DNA of 64,000 nucleotides from Sitta carolinensis (Eukaryota; Chordata; Aves; Passeriformes; Sittidae), in the NCBI GenBank assembly GCA_032173965.1, contig CM063299.1:1857501-1921500 (forward strand), given 5' to 3'. Shown piece by piece: positions 36,901 through 46,945 of the stretch; within the stretch, counting starts at the first letter, position 1; the number at the start of each line of letters is the position of its first letter. Made by a program: the position numbers and the translations under genes. The notes beneath the pieces were generated by a model, which worked only from the letters and a program-made list of their open reading frames with translations, searched no databases and was not told where the DNA came from.

Positions 36901-39900
36901 GGTGCTGGGACTGCCACTCCCAGGGACTCCGGGCTCCAGCCTCGCCGAGTTGAGCAATCAGGGGGCTTTGCAGCATTTGTTTTTCTTGTTTGTGCCTTTT
37001 TTAACATCTCTTCCTAGATGGAGAGATTGAGAGTTGAAATGAGAATTGGTAATCTGTTAAGATACTCACCTTTTATCTAAAGCTCGTAGCACCTTTGCAA
37101 AAACTTCTAGTTCACAAAATTCACTACCCAGCTGGCACAGGCGGCCCTGTTGGTAAAGCTGAAACACACAGGGAAGTTAATCTTTAAATTGGAGTTTTTC
37201 TGAGAAATTCAGCTTACTAGCAAAGATAACTCATGATGAAATCTAGACTTTAAAGCATTGAAATTCAGCAGGCTAAAAAAAGTTCCTGCATCAGAAGATT
37301 TCACACATCAGGAGCACAATTTGAGTGCTAAAAACTGAGCAGTGAGAGGTCCATAGGTGTTTCAAGGGGGAGGGATTCTTTAATCTATGGATATCTTGCC
37401 AGGTGTTTGTGCCCTCCTGCATCACCAAAACACTGCCACATGTAAGCTACAAAACCAACAAACAAACGACTGGAGTCAGCAAAAAACACAACTGACAGTT
37501 TTGATACCAACTGCTTTCAAACCACGTTTAAATGACACCTAACCCAGGAAGCAGTAATGCAAAGACATCAGATCTAAATAAACCCAAACCCACAAGTTCT
37601 ACAAGGGGTCACTGCCCAATACCAACACCCCAGACAGGCACAGCCCTGTCCCCACTGCCACCTCAGCTTGCACAGGTGATTCCCCACCAGGAAATGGGAA
37701 AACTGGAGTCTGCCCATGCATTTAATAAAAGCACTGGCTTGTTTTATGCCCACTGTGATTTGTGCCTGCAGATAAGCAAATTTATCAGCTGAGTAACTCA
37801 CAACAAACCACAGACAGTTGTCCATGCAGTGCACGGTTAAGTTCTGCCACATCAGGCTATAAATGCCATGGATTTACACAGGTACAAAGGGACTGTGCAA
37901 ATAAATGTCAGAGAAACCCACTGTGAACTCTTCATTCCCATTATCTTAAAGGCCCTGACCCACAGATGAGCACAGGAGGGAACATGACCTAAGGAAGCAC
38001 CACTCCACACCTGCCACAGGCACCACCGGTGCTGAAATGAAAATATTCATATTCCTCCCAGTTTTAATAATGCCTTAAAATGCTTCCAGTGATAAGCATC
38101 TGGTGCCTCATCCACCTTTTTCTCCACAGACATTGGGAGCTGATGAATTAATATTCCAAACACAGCACATGAGAACATCTCCAGCCAGAAATTTAGTTCT
38201 AGTCAACTCTTCTTATAAAAGCACACGACACTGACTCTAGAGCACAGCAAATTTGTTATTTTAACAACACGACCTAAAAAAAAAACCCTTCAAAAATACT
38301 TTGACCTAATAATGTCAATTGCCAGAAATGAATGTTTTTCTTTTCGTTATCTTTTTTTCTGGGGGAACATTAAAAAAAAAAGGAAGTCTTTTAAAAACTA
38401 GAGCAAGTTTGCATGCAAAGTTAGTGCTCAGATAAAGCAGCATGTCCCTGCACTTCAAAGGGATCAGAGCTCCTGCTGGAGCTGGATTCTCTCTGGCACT
38501 GAAGAAACAGCCAGTCTGCTGTATTTAAAAGCTACAGTCATGGTTAAATGTTCTCATTCCTTCAGCACAGCTGTCTCAGACTGAATGTTCTATAAAACCT
38601 CAAATGTATCTTCTGCAGTAAAAAAAAAAAAAGAGGCTGTGTGAATTGCCTGGTATTCCATGCCTCAAGTGAAGGTGGGCATCCCATCAATAATTGAGGA
38701 GCCCATTTCTGGAGGAAGCTTAGCCACATCCCCAAAGCATTGTAGCAGGATTTAAGGCAACCAAAAATCCTGTCACACTTCACACTGCTCCAGTACAGCA
38801 TCTCTCCCTCCTAGCACCTGGCAGTACTAACCCAAAAGCCCAGAGATTCCTGCTTGATCAAAAATTAACCACAGGAAGACTCAACAATTTATATATTTAT
38901 GAGGTTACATAAACACTGCTTGTAAGGAGAGAATCCCTCTTACATGAGATTCTGAAAGTGCCAAGGAGTAAACGGCCTGGCAGGGTGGGAGGGAGGGGGA
39001 AGGTCCCACAGGACCCTCAGTTTTGCAACATCAATAATTTCGGGCACATGTCAAGTTTGGCTTGAGCCCCAAAGTCCAAGCTGCAATTTTTCACTGCTCT
39101 GACTTGAAATACAACATCTTTGGGACTTTTACTATGCCTGTAACCCCTTCCCTCGACATGCTGGCAAACATCTTGAGGAATTAACTCAGCTGGAAGCCTC
39201 TTGGAACTGTTGTGGCTGTTACAGCAATATTTTCAAACAAAATTTGACATGGAAATAGTGAGTACACATCAAACTGGGAAGTAATTCCAGGAGATCCAGT
39301 CACACTCATTGAGAAGCACTTGGGAGGACTGAAGAAATGATTCTCTTGTTAAAGCTCCAGAGACAGAATTCCTGACCACAGCCTTGCTACATAACACCAA
39401 AACAGAACAGTGATTCAAGAATAACATGCCCTGACACGGACACAGAGCTTTGGACTTCTAAAGAACTATTCTGTTCTGGAGAGAGAAATGTCTTTTAGAC
39501 ACCAGCTTAACCTATTTGGAACCTAGCAAGGATTTATTTCCTTTAACCATGGAAAAATGACTCAAAGCCTGCAAGACAACTCCCAACTCGATCAGCTCAC
39601 ACATGAGCTCTGGCACTGAGGACAGGCAGAAATTCAATATACAGGTGGATTATCACATACATGCCCAATCCAGCTGTTGTGCACAGCTGTGAGAAACCCA
39701 CACTGAATGTTGAACTGCATGGCCAGGTGGGTGTGTTACAAAAGCTGCACATTGTGATGGCCCCAGTTAAATATATTAATGACATTAACTTATAGCTTCA
39801 TTATTATATCATAACTTTATTAAAGTACTTGTCTTTCCCTGGGTAGAGTAAGCTAAAAAAAACCCAGAAACCAGCCAAACTTCCTCTAAATACAATAAAA

Positions 39901-42900
39901 AAAAATTTTAAAATAATTTTTAAAGCAAATGGGGCTTAATTCCAGCAAGCTGCACAAGGATCCTCCAGAAGAGGAAGTGAAGAAGACGCAATTTGAAAAA
40001 TATGCTCCTGTTGCTCCAGTTTGGAAGAGGATTGAAAAACATGGATATTTCAGTAAGAATCACAGAGGAAATCCAAGAAGCTCCCCAGCATGTTTTGTAA
40101 TGCTCTATAAAGTAACATGGACTATCAGGCCAGACTGGGGAAGGACAGTGAACTTAACAGAATGCAGAATTTGGGAAAAAAGTGGGGCTGAAACCACCAC
40201 CTTCCTTCCCCCACTCAACAGGGAAGGAGAAAGTTTTCCTGAGTCAACAGTTCACTCAATCAATCTGTTGAGAAATGACTCATTACTGAAAATAATCAGT
40301 TTGAAATTTAGCTACATTCCATGCTTTTAAATCACTTTCAAAATCATCTACAAACCCTGTGGACAAGCACTGCTTCTACTGGATATTGTTTAAGGCAAAA
40401 AAAAAAAAAGGGAAAATCCCAGCTCTCCTTGGAAAGCACAATGGCAGCTACCAGGCTGATCTGCACAAACCTCAATCAAATAAATAACCAAGGAAAAAAA
40501 ACAATGTTATTGAACTAGCAGGAAATCAGAGACAACTTTTAGAGCTCAATGCTTGCACACCCCAAACGTTCCCACCTGCTCTGCTCTCAGCCAGAGCAGC
40601 AGAGTTTGTGCTCAGAATCCAGCACAAGGGATACAAACTCTGAGCCTCACAGACACAAATGTGTGCAGCTCCTCAGGAACTGGGAAAACCCAGCCTGCCT
40701 GGAGCTCAATCAGCCCAGAGGAAATGAAGTGGAAATAGGAATTATTGTTCAGCAGGAGCTCAACACCTCTGCTCGTGATGTGACCTCATTATCTCAATTA
40801 TGGTGAGTTCTGGTGTCTCAGAGTCAACAAGGATACTGAAAAGGCAGGGGAGTTGGAAGATACTGGCATGAGGAAACATAACCTATAGTTCGAGGTTAAA
40901 AAAAAAAGCAGTCTGAGTAGTACAAGTTCAAAGATGAGAAGTTTCAAACCAGTAAAGACATAGCAAGGAAAGACAGTTCAGTTCACATCTAAATTTAGAC
41001 CATAGAAATAAGGCATGTGTTAATAATAACTGGCAAAAACTCCTGAGGTAATGATTCTCCTTCACTGGGAGGCTTTAATTGGCAGAGGTGCTGGAAGGAT
41101 GTGCTTGAAGCCCAGCAGCACTCAGGGCACACTCTGCTCCTGCCAGGGCACAGAGGCTGCCTGCACGGGGGTGTGCAAGCAGCACAGCTCCTGTCTGACC
41201 CCAGAGCAGAGCAGAAGCAGCAGCTCAGCCCCCGAGCTCCCCGGGGTCCCAGCAGAAGCCCCTCAGAAAGCTCGGGGGCTCTGCCTGCTGACCTTGGCTG
41301 TACTTCCCTGCCAGGGCAGCTCCCAACTGAAGCAGCAGCACAGCCACACTTCAGTTCAGGGGAGCTCATCCTTCTCCCTCTCATCGAACCCCTGGAGACC
41401 AAAGGCTTGGGACAAGCGGCTTTTATTGTAATGGACAGAAATGATGCTTAGAATGATTCTCCATCAGGAAACTCAACCTGTGCTGCAATGCAGAGAACGG
41501 ACGTTCTGCTGCTTGTTGTCAACAGTCAGCAAATTCCTGTTGGTTCATTTGCTTTGGTTCAAAGAACACCTAAACGTGACAGAAACCAAATGAATGTCAT
41601 CTCCAACTGCTCCTGTGGTTAATGACCTCACCAGAAAACATTCCAAGAACAAATGATTTTCAAGAGGAATCAATTGGAAGAATAGAGAAGCACACAATCC
41701 AGAACAGACATTCCAAAAGGAAAATGAACATGGGGTGAAACTCCCTGTTAACCAAACCAAGTCCAAGATGAGGCTGGCACTGTGGAACTGCAACAAACAC
41801 CGGGGACAGAGGACACTAAAGCAGCAAAGCACCTTGAGAACCAAAGTCATGAGATAATGATGCAAAACAGAGCATAAAGCAGAGGCACAAGGGGAAAGAA
41901 CTGAAACCTGCACAAGACACCGACTAGAGAGTCCAAAACCTGACTCCTGCAAACCAACTTAATTCTTCACAGGAACACCCACCCTCAAAATATTATCCTC
42001 ACCCCAACAAATTACAGAATAAAAGAAGTTGATTTTTTTCAGGTTTTTTTTTTTTGGTTGGTTGGGTAGTTTTAGGTTTGTTTGTTGGGGTTTTTTGAAC
42101 TTGCAGTTTATTCCAGCTGTCAGCACTTTTTAATATACAAGTTTGGCATTTTGCTCATATGCTGAATCTCAGTTATATGATACAGCACATTTCTTTCTTT
42201 GGCTTCTAAAACCTACACACCCTCTCTCTTATCCTCCCCCCCAAAAAAAAAAACAAACAAGAGAACCTAACTAGTTTAACTAGGAAAAAACCCAACCAGG
42301 ATATACACAAACCTGGCAAACACCCAAAGGAAACAAAGGATGATACATGTGCACATTTTTATTTTTTCCCCCCAGAGGCAGGTGTTACTTGTAACAATAC
42401 TAGTTATTAAACTCCTCAAAATACAGCTGTGATTAATAAGACATTTAAATATTTTGTAGCTCAAATACAGGCTTGGAAATTTCCAGGATATCCTCACAAG
42501 CATCCTGCTCTGCCTCTTATTTTCTGATGGTCGCAAGGAAAAGTCAAACAGGGCTTGAAAAAAGAGAGATGCAGTGAAAGCCTGCTGAAGCAGAGCAGGT
42601 TTGTTTTACCACAATCATGATTATTTGATAGTGCCTTGTTTTGAGCTTTAGTCACTGTTTGAGAATGCTCCAGAAAGACAAATATGCTCAGTATGAGGAA
42701 CCTGCCTGTTCCTGTCACCTTGCAGCAGAACCCACTCCTTATCAAAGCCACAAGAAGATCCTGCAGCCATCCCAGAGCCATTCCCCACTCAGCCTTACCA
42801 GGCACATCCCAGAAGTTAGCAATTCTGGGAGATGCAGAGGTAACACAAATTTGGTTTAAGGAGTGGGAAATCAAGGCAGCAAGTTATGACAATAGAGCCA

Positions 42901-45763
42901 AACACTGGACCAGAGGTGCCCTGGGGAACAACACCAAGACACTGCTGGCATTTTCTTGCCTTTTAAATAGCAGCATATTGACCTGTTCAATAAATGGTAA
43001 ACCTGGGCAAGCACAACGTTCGAGCATTCATACCAATAAATAGGATAAAAACATTTTTGTATGGCCACAGAAAATTAACATCCATAGATAAAAATAAAGC
43101 CTGAATGGTACCCACAAAAATCAGTGGAAGTTTCTCAAGTACCACAAACCATGACTAATACCTAGATAAAAATTATTACTTACAAGTTACATGTGAAAGA
43201 TTGGAAACATTTTTTATTCCTTTTAATCATTAGAATGAAAGTGATAGAAGACGCTAACAAATAATTAGCACCCTCCAACACAGCAGCAACAAACACCGTG
43301 TAGTCAAACAAATATTTAGAGGTCTTCTAGTCTGTCTTACTCCAGAGAGTGTAAATAGCTTTGGAAATTCCACTTTTGCTTTAAAGAACCCACCAGTCAG
43401 GACACGGAACACAGCTCACCATGATGAACTGGGATTTGAAATCCAGCTGATTTCAAAGTAACTCCCCAGACCCAACCCAGCAGAACAAGCACAGTGTGAG
43501 AGGGATGCTGCCCCCAGGCTGAGCTCACTCAGCTACCCCTGGATGGTACTTCTGGTGCTGCTGTCACCAACCAGACTCAGGAGCCAGCTAGCAGCTGTTC
43601 TGTAGGTGCACAGAATCACAGGAGGGTGGGGAGGGAAGGGACCTTGAGGCAGTTCCCTGCCAAAAGCAGGGATGCCATTCCCTGGAGCAGGTCCCTCCAG
43701 GCCCCAGCCAAGGCAGTTGTCCCACACAGAAAAGATGACACTGAGGAGGTGGAAGCTCAGCCTACCCTTGCAGCCACAGAACACTCAGTGCAGGCACGGC
43801 CCAGTTTGGTTGATTCTGTATGAGGACATCCATAGATGTGGATCCAAGAGGAGCATCAGTGTACCTTGCACAGCTCACCAACTCCCAGTGTGAAGCACAG
43901 AAATTACAGGAAAAGCAGGGGGGAATGGCTTCAAACTGACAGAGAACAGGTTTAGATTAGAAAGAGATGTCTAAGGTGGGTGAGGTCCTGGCACAGATGC
44001 CCAGAGAAGCTGTGGCTGCCCTTGGTCCCTGGCAGTGTCCAAGGCCAGGCTGGACAGGGCTTGGAGAACCTGGAAGGTGTCCCTGCCATGCAGGGTGGAA
44101 TGAGATGGGCAGAAAGGTCCCTTCCAACCCAAACCAGTCTGTGATTCCACACAACCCCTGCCATTAACAGCTGTACTGGCCATACAGCACAAACACCGTT
44201 TGGGGCACAGGCACTTATCCTCTTAATCATCATCTGCCCAGCAAGATGACAAACCCAGGTACCCAAGCAGAAGAAACATGCTAGAGAGACTCCTCAGAAA
44301 TCACATGTGCTGCTGGATCTTCCTCAGCATGGAAGAACTCCCCATGATTCAAAGCCACCACTCAAGAGTGCTAATAAAAGCATTAAAAGTCAGTGATCTA
44401 TCAAGCTCACCTACAGAGGAGTTCTTAAACAGCTGGGAATAACACATCCTTGGGTATTTCTATCATCAGAAGGAGGTTTTGTTACATGCTTTTAAAAGCC
44501 ACAGAGCACCATGCTCTCACCTGAACAAACACGAGAACAGGCAATGCCAAGGAAGCTTATTTGTCAATGACCACACTTACTAACAGCTGAAAGTAACCCC
44601 CAAAATATTCTTCCACAATGTGATGTTCATATCTTCAGTCCTTAGCTGATGTGTCAATCACATCATTATCTGTGAGCATGCTCCTATGTCATAAAAATGG
44701 GCTTCCATCCTTCTCAGCACCTAAGGCAGACATGAAATAACCAGGACACAGAAAATGTACACGTCTGCTTCAAGGCTAGAGGAGCAATTTCCCTGTCTCC
44801 AGTAAATACTCTACTCTCCACGTATATGATGGGTCATTACACCAGCTCATAAAGATTAGTCTAAAGAATTACTTCATTTAAAAACTCCTAAATTTCTAGA
44901 AATTTGCTGGCAGAGTGAAGGAGGGTTATTCTTCATCTTAGGCTTTTGGGGGGGTTTATAGACATTGTTTCTCCCCTGATGAATGCTCATTTCCAGCTGT
45001 TCCTGCACATGAATGAAATGCCTGTCTAGTGGACAATAAGAAATTAACGGACCATCTCAGTGCACCTTTTACACCACATCTGTATATTCCAGGGGCAGCT
45101 GAACCACGAACAGCCCTTTCACCACGGACTAATTTAATACTAATAAACTAAAGCATTAAACAACTGTCAGCTCTTTCCATCTGGCTCCTACCAGTCCATT
45201 TATATCAGACCACGGCAAACTGCTCCCTCAACCACTGACATCACCGCATCTAACACATTACTACGAAAAAAAACGGGGAAAACAATTCCAGCGGGGCCAG
45301 CTCGGCCTCACGCTGCCCGCCGCGCTCCCCAATGGCCAAGGCACCGTCCCCCCCGCGCCCCCCAAGGCCTGGAGCCCTGGAGGGCTGGCAGCCCCTCAGC
45401 GCGGCCTCGGGGCGGCTCCCGGGGCAGCCGCAAGGCCCCGGCCCGGCCCGAGCGCGGCGCGGCCGCTCCTCCGGCCGCCCAGGCGCCGAGCCGCCGGCCC
45501 GTGCCCCGCCGCGCCGAGAGCCCGCCGCCCTCAGCGCCGCGCCCCCGGCCGGGCCCGGCCCGCTTCTCCTTCCACGTCCCGCAGGCCCGGCCGGGCCCGG
45601 CCCCGCTCGGCCGCCGCCGTACCTTGTAGTACACGTCGAACTGGATGTTCTCGGGCAGCGAGCGGATGTCGCGGCGCCGCGCCCGCCCGTAGCTGTCCAC
45701 GACGGCCGAGATGGCCGTGTTGTAGAGCGTCTCGGGCACCCACTCCAGCTCCACCGCCGCCAT
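27694..45763 (-). CDS. APPBP2: APPBP2, amyloid beta precursor protein-binding protein 2 (13 coding exons, frameshifted in exon 10)
   Basis: Thirteen exons on the minus strand join in phase to a 586-residue protein, one longer than human (an extra Arg near residue 30), once one missing base in exon 10 is allowed for. Exons in order: 45763-45623, 37158-37070, 36454-36303, 35771-35648, 31658-31490, 30564-30475, 30079-30012, 29932-29827, 29553-29429, 29293-29209, 28882-28692, 28294-28129, 27947-27694. All have AG acceptors and GT donors. APPBP2 (PAT1) is built of TPR repeats related to kinesin light chain. It binds the basolateral sorting signal of APP and microtubules, and acts as a cullin-2 substrate receptor for C-terminal Arg degrons. 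As written, exon 10 shifts frame and a TAG follows in exon 11. Every other exon is intact, so an assembly error is more likely than a dead gene. Confidence 0.95.
28129..28294 (-). CDS. APPBP2: APPBP2 exon 12
   Basis: 166 bases between CTGACAG and GTAAGTG, phase 0 to 1, residues 448-503. It holds a TPR-like unit with EAEEMHIKAIQIKEQLLGQE and NAEKLYLRSIAIG. Confidence 0.93.
28692..28882 (-). CDS. APPBP2: APPBP2 exon 11
   Basis: 191 bases between CCCCCAG and GTAAGG, phase 1 to 0, residues 384-447, with LILEEIAIDCHNKETEQRLL and the TPR-type AKHYGNLGRLYQSMRKFK. In the frame left by the exon 10 deletion it would reach a TAG after eight codons, so the correct reading needs the extra base. Confidence 0.93.
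29209..29293 (-). CDS. APPBP2: APPBP2 exon 10, one base short (frameshift)
   Basis: 85 bases between ATTCTCAG and GTAGTT. Exon 9 ends in phase 2 and exon 11 needs phase 1, which calls for 86 bases. The first part reads FHAERAIGIITHIL and the last part reads EDHLLLASSKRVK in a frame shifted by one. The break is at plus-strand 29250-29251, where GG stands where GGG is expected (CTCC for CTCCC on the coding strand). The splice sites are normal. Confidence 0.9.
29429..29553 (-). CDS. APPBP2: APPBP2 exon 9
   Basis: 125 bases between CTTGCAG and GTGAGTA, phase 0 to 2, residues 314-355, with ALDIRQSVFGGKNIHVATAH followed by a TPR-like helix pair. Confidence 0.93.
29827..29932 (-). CDS. APPBP2: APPBP2 exon 8
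   Basis: 106 bases between TTGTGCAG and GTAAGG, phase 2 to 0, residues 278-313, with KHPKYSDTLLDYGFYLLNVD typical of a kinesin-light-chain-like TPR. Confidence 0.93.
30012..30079 (-). CDS. APPBP2: APPBP2 exon 7
   Basis: 68 bases between TGCCCAG and GTAAGGA, phase 0 to 2, residues 256-278, reading ACVVKREFKKAEQLIKHAVY and on to LAR. Confidence 0.92.
30475..30564 (-). CDS. APPBP2: APPBP2 exon 6
   Basis: 90 bases between TCCCACAG and GTGAATC, phase 0 at both ends, residues 226-255, with KWCIEAMKEITVGLPVKVVV. A skipped or retained exon of this size would keep frame. Confidence 0.93.
31140..31460. repeat. GC-rich minisatellite in APPBP2 intron 5
   Basis: Tandem units of about 44 bp built from GGGAGACACGAACGGGGAG and AGCAGAGCCGGGAACAGG, with shorter 20-28 bp sub-units. 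The array ends about 30 bp from the exon 5 splice donor. Copies at about 31345-31395 show many single-base losses in G runs relative to their neighbours. The frequent stop-free frames on the minus strand come from the repeat. Confidence 0.9.
31490..31658 (-). CDS. APPBP2: APPBP2 exon 5
   Basis: 169 bases, phase 2 to 0, residues 169-225, with LLHVRNGNCKYHLGEETFKL and ending HYDE. The acceptor is CCCCCAAG, less usual than CAG but behind a good pyrimidine tract. The donor is GTGAGA. The exon is far more GC-rich than its neighbours. Confidence 0.92.
35648..35771 (-). CDS. APPBP2: APPBP2 exon 4
   Basis: 124 bases between TTTGCAG and GTGAGCT, phase 1 to 2, residues 128-169, with FLSDAGWYSDAEKVFLSCLQ and ending in CCVR. 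A TPR-like helix pair. Confidence 0.93.
36303..36454 (-). CDS. APPBP2: APPBP2 exon 3
   Basis: 152 bases between CTTGCAG and GTAACTG, phase 2 to 1, residues 77-128, with HLLHHCFQALMDHGVKVASV and SRRCSYIAESDAAVKEKAI. Confidence 0.93.
36530..36745. other. GC-rich block inside APPBP2 intron 2
   Basis: About 215 bp of GC- and CpG-rich DNA lies in the short intron between exons 2 and 3, which is otherwise AT-rich. It is not recognised as a repeat family. Open frames across it are chance. Confidence 0.35.
37070..37158 (-). CDS. APPBP2: APPBP2 exon 2
   Basis: 89 bases between GTGTTTCAG and GTGAGTA, phase 0 to 2, residues 48-77, beginning LYQQGRLCQLGSEFCELEVF. Confidence 0.93.
39929..40330 (+). other. 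133-codon ORF with a myristoylation-type start, unknown
   Basis: A plus-strand ORF antisense to APPBP2 intron 1. It begins MGLNSSK, a good N-myristoylation consensus (Gly2, Ser6, Lys7), and the first 41 codons read like a charged soluble protein, with EKYAPVAPVWKRIEKHGYF. Directly after, ATTTCA/GTAAGAA is a strong splice donor, and the remaining codons look like random translation. It may be the first coding exon of an unknown gene, a retro-element fragment, or chance. I recognise no family and see no promoter, LTR or acceptor near it. Confidence 0.2.
43608..43715 (-). mobile_element. CR1 LINE 3'-end fragment (minus)
   Basis: The plus strand reads as a reversed CR1 tail: CAGAATCACAGGAGGG, then GGAAGGGACCTTGAGG, then a CCCTGCC...GCAGGGA segment and CCTGGAGCAGGTCCCTCCAG. 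Old and truncated. Confidence 0.75.
43965..44152 (+). mobile_element. CR1 LINE 3'-end fragment (plus)
   Basis: Runs through the familiar CR1 order: a CCCAGAGAAGCTGTGGCTGC segment, GTGTCCAAGGCCAGGCTGG, GGTGTCCCTGCC, and the terminal GGTCCCTTCCAACCCAAACC with TCTGTGATTCC. It lies about 250 bp from an oppositely oriented CR1 piece. Confidence 0.85.
45623..45763 (-). CDS. APPBP2: APPBP2 exon 1 (N-terminus)
   Basis: 47 codons from the ATG at 45763, starting MAAVELEWVPETLYNTAISA and ending VYYK in phase 0 at the donor GTACGG. The run of three Arg residues near position 30 gives one residue more than human. This start is chosen because it matches the conserved N-terminus; the upstream in-frame codons are GC-rich repeat and lack an ATG. 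Confidence 0.94.
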
Positions 45764-45767
45764 CTTG
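45756..45767 (-). promoter_or_regulatory. APPBP2: TISU element / YY1 site over the APPBP2 start codon
   Basis: The minus strand reads CAAGATGGCGGC, a perfect match to the TISU consensus SAASATGGCGGC, with its ATG being the APPBP2 start codon. TISU works both as a YY1-type transcription site and as a translation initiator for very short 5' UTRs. The match is seen directly; the function is inferred. Confidence 0.75.
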
Positions 45768-45839
45768 GCTGTGCGGAGCCGCCTTCCCCTCCCTCCCTCC
45801 CCTCCCTCCGCCCCGCCGCCTGCCGCCCGCTCCGCCTCA

Positions 45840-46380
45840 CGGGGCTCCAGCCGCCCGCCCCGCTCCCGAGCCCTGCCCGCTCCGCCTACGGAGCTCCCGG
45901 GCCCTGTCCGCCCCGCTCGCCTCACGGCGCTGCCGAGCCCTGCCCGCTCCGCTCGCCTCACGGGGCTCCAGCCGCCCGCCCCGCTCCCGAGCCCTGCCCG
46001 CTCCGCTCGCCTCACGGGGCTCCAGCCGCCCGCCCCGCTCCCGAGCCCTGCCCGCTCCGCCTCACGGGGCTCCAGCCGCCCGCCCCGCTCCCGAGCCCTG
46101 CCCGCTCCGCCTTACGGAGCTGCCGAGCCCTGCCCGCCCCACGGCTCTCATCCCCCTGCCCGCCCGCTCCTCACACCCCGGGGCTCTCGTCCCCCTGTCC
46201 GCTCCCCCTCACACCCGGGGCTCTCGTCCCCTGTCCGCTCCCCCTCACACCCCGGGGCTCTCGTCCCCTGTCCGCTCCCCCTCACACCCCGGGCTCTCGT
46301 CCCCTCCCGTCTCCTCGCGCCCCGGGGCTCTCGTCCCCTGCCGCTCCCCCTCACACCCCGGGGCTCATCTCCCTGCCGCC
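45840..46380. repeat. Two adjoining GC-rich minisatellites upstream of APPBP2
   Basis: From about 45840 to 46135 a unit of about 52 bp containing CTCACGGGGCTCCAGCCGCC and CCGAGCCCTGCCCGCTCCGC repeats five to six times with partial copies. From about 46160 to 46380 a second unit of about 37 bp containing CTCACACCCCGGGGCTCTCG repeats five to six times. Neighbouring copies differ in the length of C and G runs. Long open frames over both strands are artefacts of the repeats. Confidence 0.88.
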
Positions 46381-46767
46381 CGTTCTCCATCGCGCCCGAG
46401 GCTCTGGACTCCCTGCCCTTTCCCCCTCCACACCCCGTGGCGCGCTCTCTCGTCCCCCTTTCCCCCTCACGGCAGCCCCGCCGTTCCCCTCAGCCCAGCC
46501 CGGCGGCCGCCCCGGGGCACCGTGAGGGAGGCAGGAGGGCACTGAGGGGGAGCCGGGCAGCGCTGTGGGGCGGGGATTTATGGAGGGGCTGGAGCGCCTC
46601 CGTGACCGGGAGAGACGGCGGCAGCTGGGCCTGGTTATCCCGGAGGAGGCCGGGAGGGAGCTCGTTACCGCGGAACAAAGCGCGGAACAAAGCGCGGAGG
46701 TGCCCCAGGGCCGGGCCAGCCCCTCCGGCAGTGCCCCCCGCGGGACGGGGAGCGGTGGCCATGAGCT

Positions 46768-46945
46768 AAAACACGAGGAGTTCCACCTGAGGAAGGACTT
46801 TGCACGAGGGAGGTAAAGCCCTGAAACAGCTGTCCAGGAGTGGAGTCTCCTCCCATGGAGATCCCAAACCCACCTGCACACATTCCTGCTCCAGGTGGCC
46901 CTGGATGGGCTTTAAAATTCCTTCCAATGCTGTGAATCCCTGCAG
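46768..46945 (+). mobile_element. CR1 LINE fragment (plus)
   Basis: Matches the CR1 segment that begins GAGGAGTTCCACCTGAGGAA and continues through GTGGAGTCTCCTCCCATGG, GGAGATCCCAAACCCACCTG and a TCCAGGTGGCCCTGG tail. It lies at the edge of the APPBP2 CpG island. Confidence 0.75.

Larger units (their letters stand above)
37159..45622 (-). other. APPBP2: APPBP2 intron 1
   Basis: This 8.5-kb intron is the longest in the gene. It holds two CR1 fragments (43.6 and 44.0 kb), A-rich simple tracts (for example 38620-38632 and 40398-40409) and the plus-strand ORF at 39929-40330. I see no further APPBP2 exon; exon 1 joins exon 2 in phase 0 without one. Confidence 0.8.
45300..46780. promoter_or_regulatory. 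APPBP2: CpG island at the APPBP2 5' end
   Basis: Dense CpG sequence covers exon 1, the beginning of intron 1 and the upstream minisatellite. No TATA box is seen. The start codon sits in a TISU element, which usually marks transcription starts only 5-30 nt upstream, so the start site is probably at about 45770-45795. Confidence 0.8.

Noticed and set aside
41051..41451. Overlapping ORFs of 116-135 codons on both strands in APPBP2 intron 1
   Set aside because: Open frames on both strands at once, no splice or family support, and moderately GC-rich sequence; chance is sufficient.
45332..46769. Long plus-strand ORFs of 397 and 334 codons across the APPBP2 promoter
   Set aside because: They read the CpG island and two minisatellites antisense to APPBP2 exon 1, with proline/arginine-rich low-complexity translation and no coding features.
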